A stretch of DNA of 32,715 nucleotides from contig JAGAJI010000009.1 of NCBI GenBank assembly GCA_017626135.1, positions 1 through 32,715 of the forward strand, in the 5' to 3' direction. Under the pieces are notes generated by a model, which had not been told where the DNA came from, made no database searches, and saw nothing but the letters and a program-made list of their open reading frames with translations. The DNA is from Clostridia bacterium (GTDB taxonomy: Bacteria > Bacillota > Clostridia > Christensenellales > Borkfalkiaceae). The translations under genes and the position numbers were made by a program. Of the stretch, positions 31,562-32,715 are shown piece by piece (position 1 is the first letter of the stretch; each line of letters begins with the position of its first letter).

Positions 31562-31880
31562 GATAGAAACCTATCTCGGGTTTTGTATTCGCGCGAGGAA
31601 GATAATTTTCGGCGCGGAAATGATCGAAAAACAAAGGAAGGGAGTGTATCTTCTCGTCGTCGACGGGAATATCGGGAAGAACTCCTTGAAATCCGTCGTA
31701 CGGGCGCAGGAGCGATTGCAATGCCCCCTCTATACGACGGCAGAGGGCGCACTCGGCGAATGGGTGCACCGTCCGACCGTCAAGGCGGCGGCAATTACGG
31801 ACAAAAACCTCGCTTCGGCTATGTGCAAAGGAGCGGAAAGCGAGCCGAAATTCAAATTATATTCGGGAGGGAACGAATAA
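31548..31880 (+). CDS. ylxQ: L7Ae/L30e-family ribosomal protein-like YlxQ
   Basis: A 110-residue member of the L7Ae/L30e/S12e family, which binds kink-turn RNA. It opens with YLGFCIRARKIIFGAEMIE, and VYLLVVDGNIGKNSLKSV follows. The C-terminus departs somewhat from other YlxQ proteins. The start is TTG at 31548, chosen because GGAGGAG lies at 31534-31540 and the protein N-terminus fits. It overlaps ylxR by 14 bp and precedes infB by 4 bp. Confidence 0.9.
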   Translation: MEKSKIETYLGFCIRARKIIFGAEMIEKQRKGVYLLVVDGNIGKNSLKSVVRAQERLQCPLYTTAEGALGEWVHRPTVKAAAITDKNLASAMCKGAESEPKFKLYSGGNE

Positions 31881-31884
31881 ACCT

Positions 31885-32715
31885 ATGGCAAAAAAATATG
31901 AGAACGTAGAGAAAATTACATCACTTTTGGACGACAAGCAGCTGGGTGGCTTGCAGAAACGTATTTCTTCTACGGAGAGAAGCCTTGCGGACGTGTTGAA
32001 GAAACTGTCCGTTCTGGAAGCGGAAAAACAGCAACGGGAAGCCGAGGCAGCGGCGCGCGCAGAAGCGGCGGAAAAGGCGGCGGAAGCAGCGGAATCCGCG
32101 ACGGTGGCGGAAGTGCAGACGGAAGAGCCGCCCGTCGTGGAAGAAAAGCCCAAGAAGACCGTGAGAAAGACGAAAAAGACGGAAGAACCTCAGGCGGAGG
32201 AAAGGGCGAAACCGGCAGAAGCTGCGCCCGTGGAAGAAGTCAAGGCGGAAGAACCCGAGGCGGAAAAACCTCGGGAAAAAGCAGAGCAGGCGGGAGAGGC
32301 GGAACCTGCGCCTCAAAAGCGGGAAGAACCTCAGCCTGTAAAACGGGCGGAACCCACCCCTCCGAAACAGGAAGAAACAAAGACGGAAACGCGTACGTTC
32401 GTTCCCAAATCCGAAACGCGTCCCGCCGCTCCCCGAGCACCCAGATATTTCAGAAACGGACAGGAGCAGGGCGTATACGTGGCGAAACCGGGCGCGGAAT
32501 CCAACCCGACGCAGGGTGGAGCTACCCATCGTCCCCGTCCCACCGGGGACAGACCCGCAAGACCGAACGGTCCCAGACCCACGACGGGGGCAAGACCGAT
32601 GGGCGGCGTGTCGAGCGCGCCCGTTGCGGCTCCCGTACCCACCACTTCGAGAACGTCCGCACCTGCCAAGAAAAAGACGTTTGAAAAGACGTATACGGAA
32701 AAGAAACCTCTTTCC
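31885..32715 (+). CDS. infB: Translation initiation factor IF-2, N-terminal part (runs off the window)
   Basis: An open frame of 277 codons reaches the window end without a stop. It begins MAKKYENVEKITSLLDDK, then a coiled-coil-like, Ala/Glu-rich region, then a long Pro/Lys/Glu/Arg-rich, low-complexity stretch typical of the disordered N-terminal extension of Firmicutes and actinobacterial IF-2. The GTPase domain is not reached. The call rests mainly on gene order (nusA-ylxR-ylxQ-infB) and this composition. The start ATG follows GGGAGG by a rather long spacer. The first 50 residues do not obviously form the usual IF2_N module, so this N-terminus may be lineage-specific. Confidence 0.85.
   Translation, partial: MAKKYENVEKITSLLDDKQLGGLQKRISSTERSLADVLKKLSVLEAEKQQREAEAAARAEAAEKAAEAAESATVAEVQTEEPPVVEEKPKKTVRKTKKTEEPQAEERAKPAEAAPVEEVKAEEPEAEKPREKAEQAGEAEPAPQKREEPQPVKRAEPTPPKQEETKTETRTFVPKSETRPAAPRAPRYFRNGQEQGVYVAKPGAESNPTQGGATHRPRPTGDRPARPNGPRPTTGARPMGGVSSAPVAAPVPTTSRTSAPAKKKTFEKTYTEKKPLS

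Overview
The window looks like chromosomal DNA from an uncultured, gut-type Firmicute of the Clostridia class. The evidence is the Firmicutes gene orders (pheS-pheT behind a T-box leader; dgt-dnaG-rpoD-trmK-nif3; ispG-[polC locus]-rimP-nusA-ylxR-ylxQ-infB), strong AGGAGG-type ribosome binding sites, TTGACA-17-TATAAT promoters, and GTG and TTG starts next to ATG. G+C is moderate to fairly high by eye (not measured). A Christensenellales-like lineage is possible, but I cannot assign it. Every gene I accept lies on the + strand, in a tightly packed housekeeping region. I see no tRNA, rRNA, CRISPR array, insertion sequence, prophage gene or transposase.

Layout. (1) 1-1430: a mechanosensitive channel gene (mscL) and a small membrane protein, each with its own promoter. 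(2) 1499-7960: a T-box-controlled pheS-pheT operon that runs on into truB, ribF and an endonuclease IV-like gene and ends at a clear terminator. (3) 8008-10360: an Xaa-Pro peptidase, EF-P and D-aminoacyl-tRNA deacylase, ending at a strong terminator. (4) 10301-13120: a 400-bp structured intergenic region with a promoter, then a GT8 glycosyltransferase, a PlsC-type acyltransferase and a CrtO-like acyltransferase. This is the only clearly accessory-looking cassette. (5) 13300-19500: dgt, dnaG, rpoD, trmK, nif3 and a coiled-coil zinc-ribbon protein. (6) 19554-24146: alr, 5-formyl-THF cyclo-ligase, rsmD, coaD, DAHP synthase and prephenate dehydratase. (7) 24216-29486: a patatin-like protein, rarA, nrdR, ispG and a protein at the polC position. 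(8) 29529-end: a strong promoter and leader hairpin, then rimP, nusA, ylxR, ylxQ and the 5' part of infB.

The most interesting item is the gene at 27912-29486. It occupies the normal polC locus and has the PolC N-terminal and OB regions plus an intact DEDDh proofreading exonuclease, but no PHP domain and no polymerase. There is no room for them downstream, because the rimP promoter begins 43 bp after its stop codon. It appears to be a PolC reduced to a free-standing exonuclease. Other points of interest are a 15-base motif repeated exactly three times inside three unrelated genes in two reading frames, with shorter copies elsewhere on the same strand; an intergenic array of GTAGAG-type repeats at about 21-23 bp spacing; several banks of small regular hairpins in leaders; and the glycosyltransferase/acyltransferase/CrtO-like cassette.
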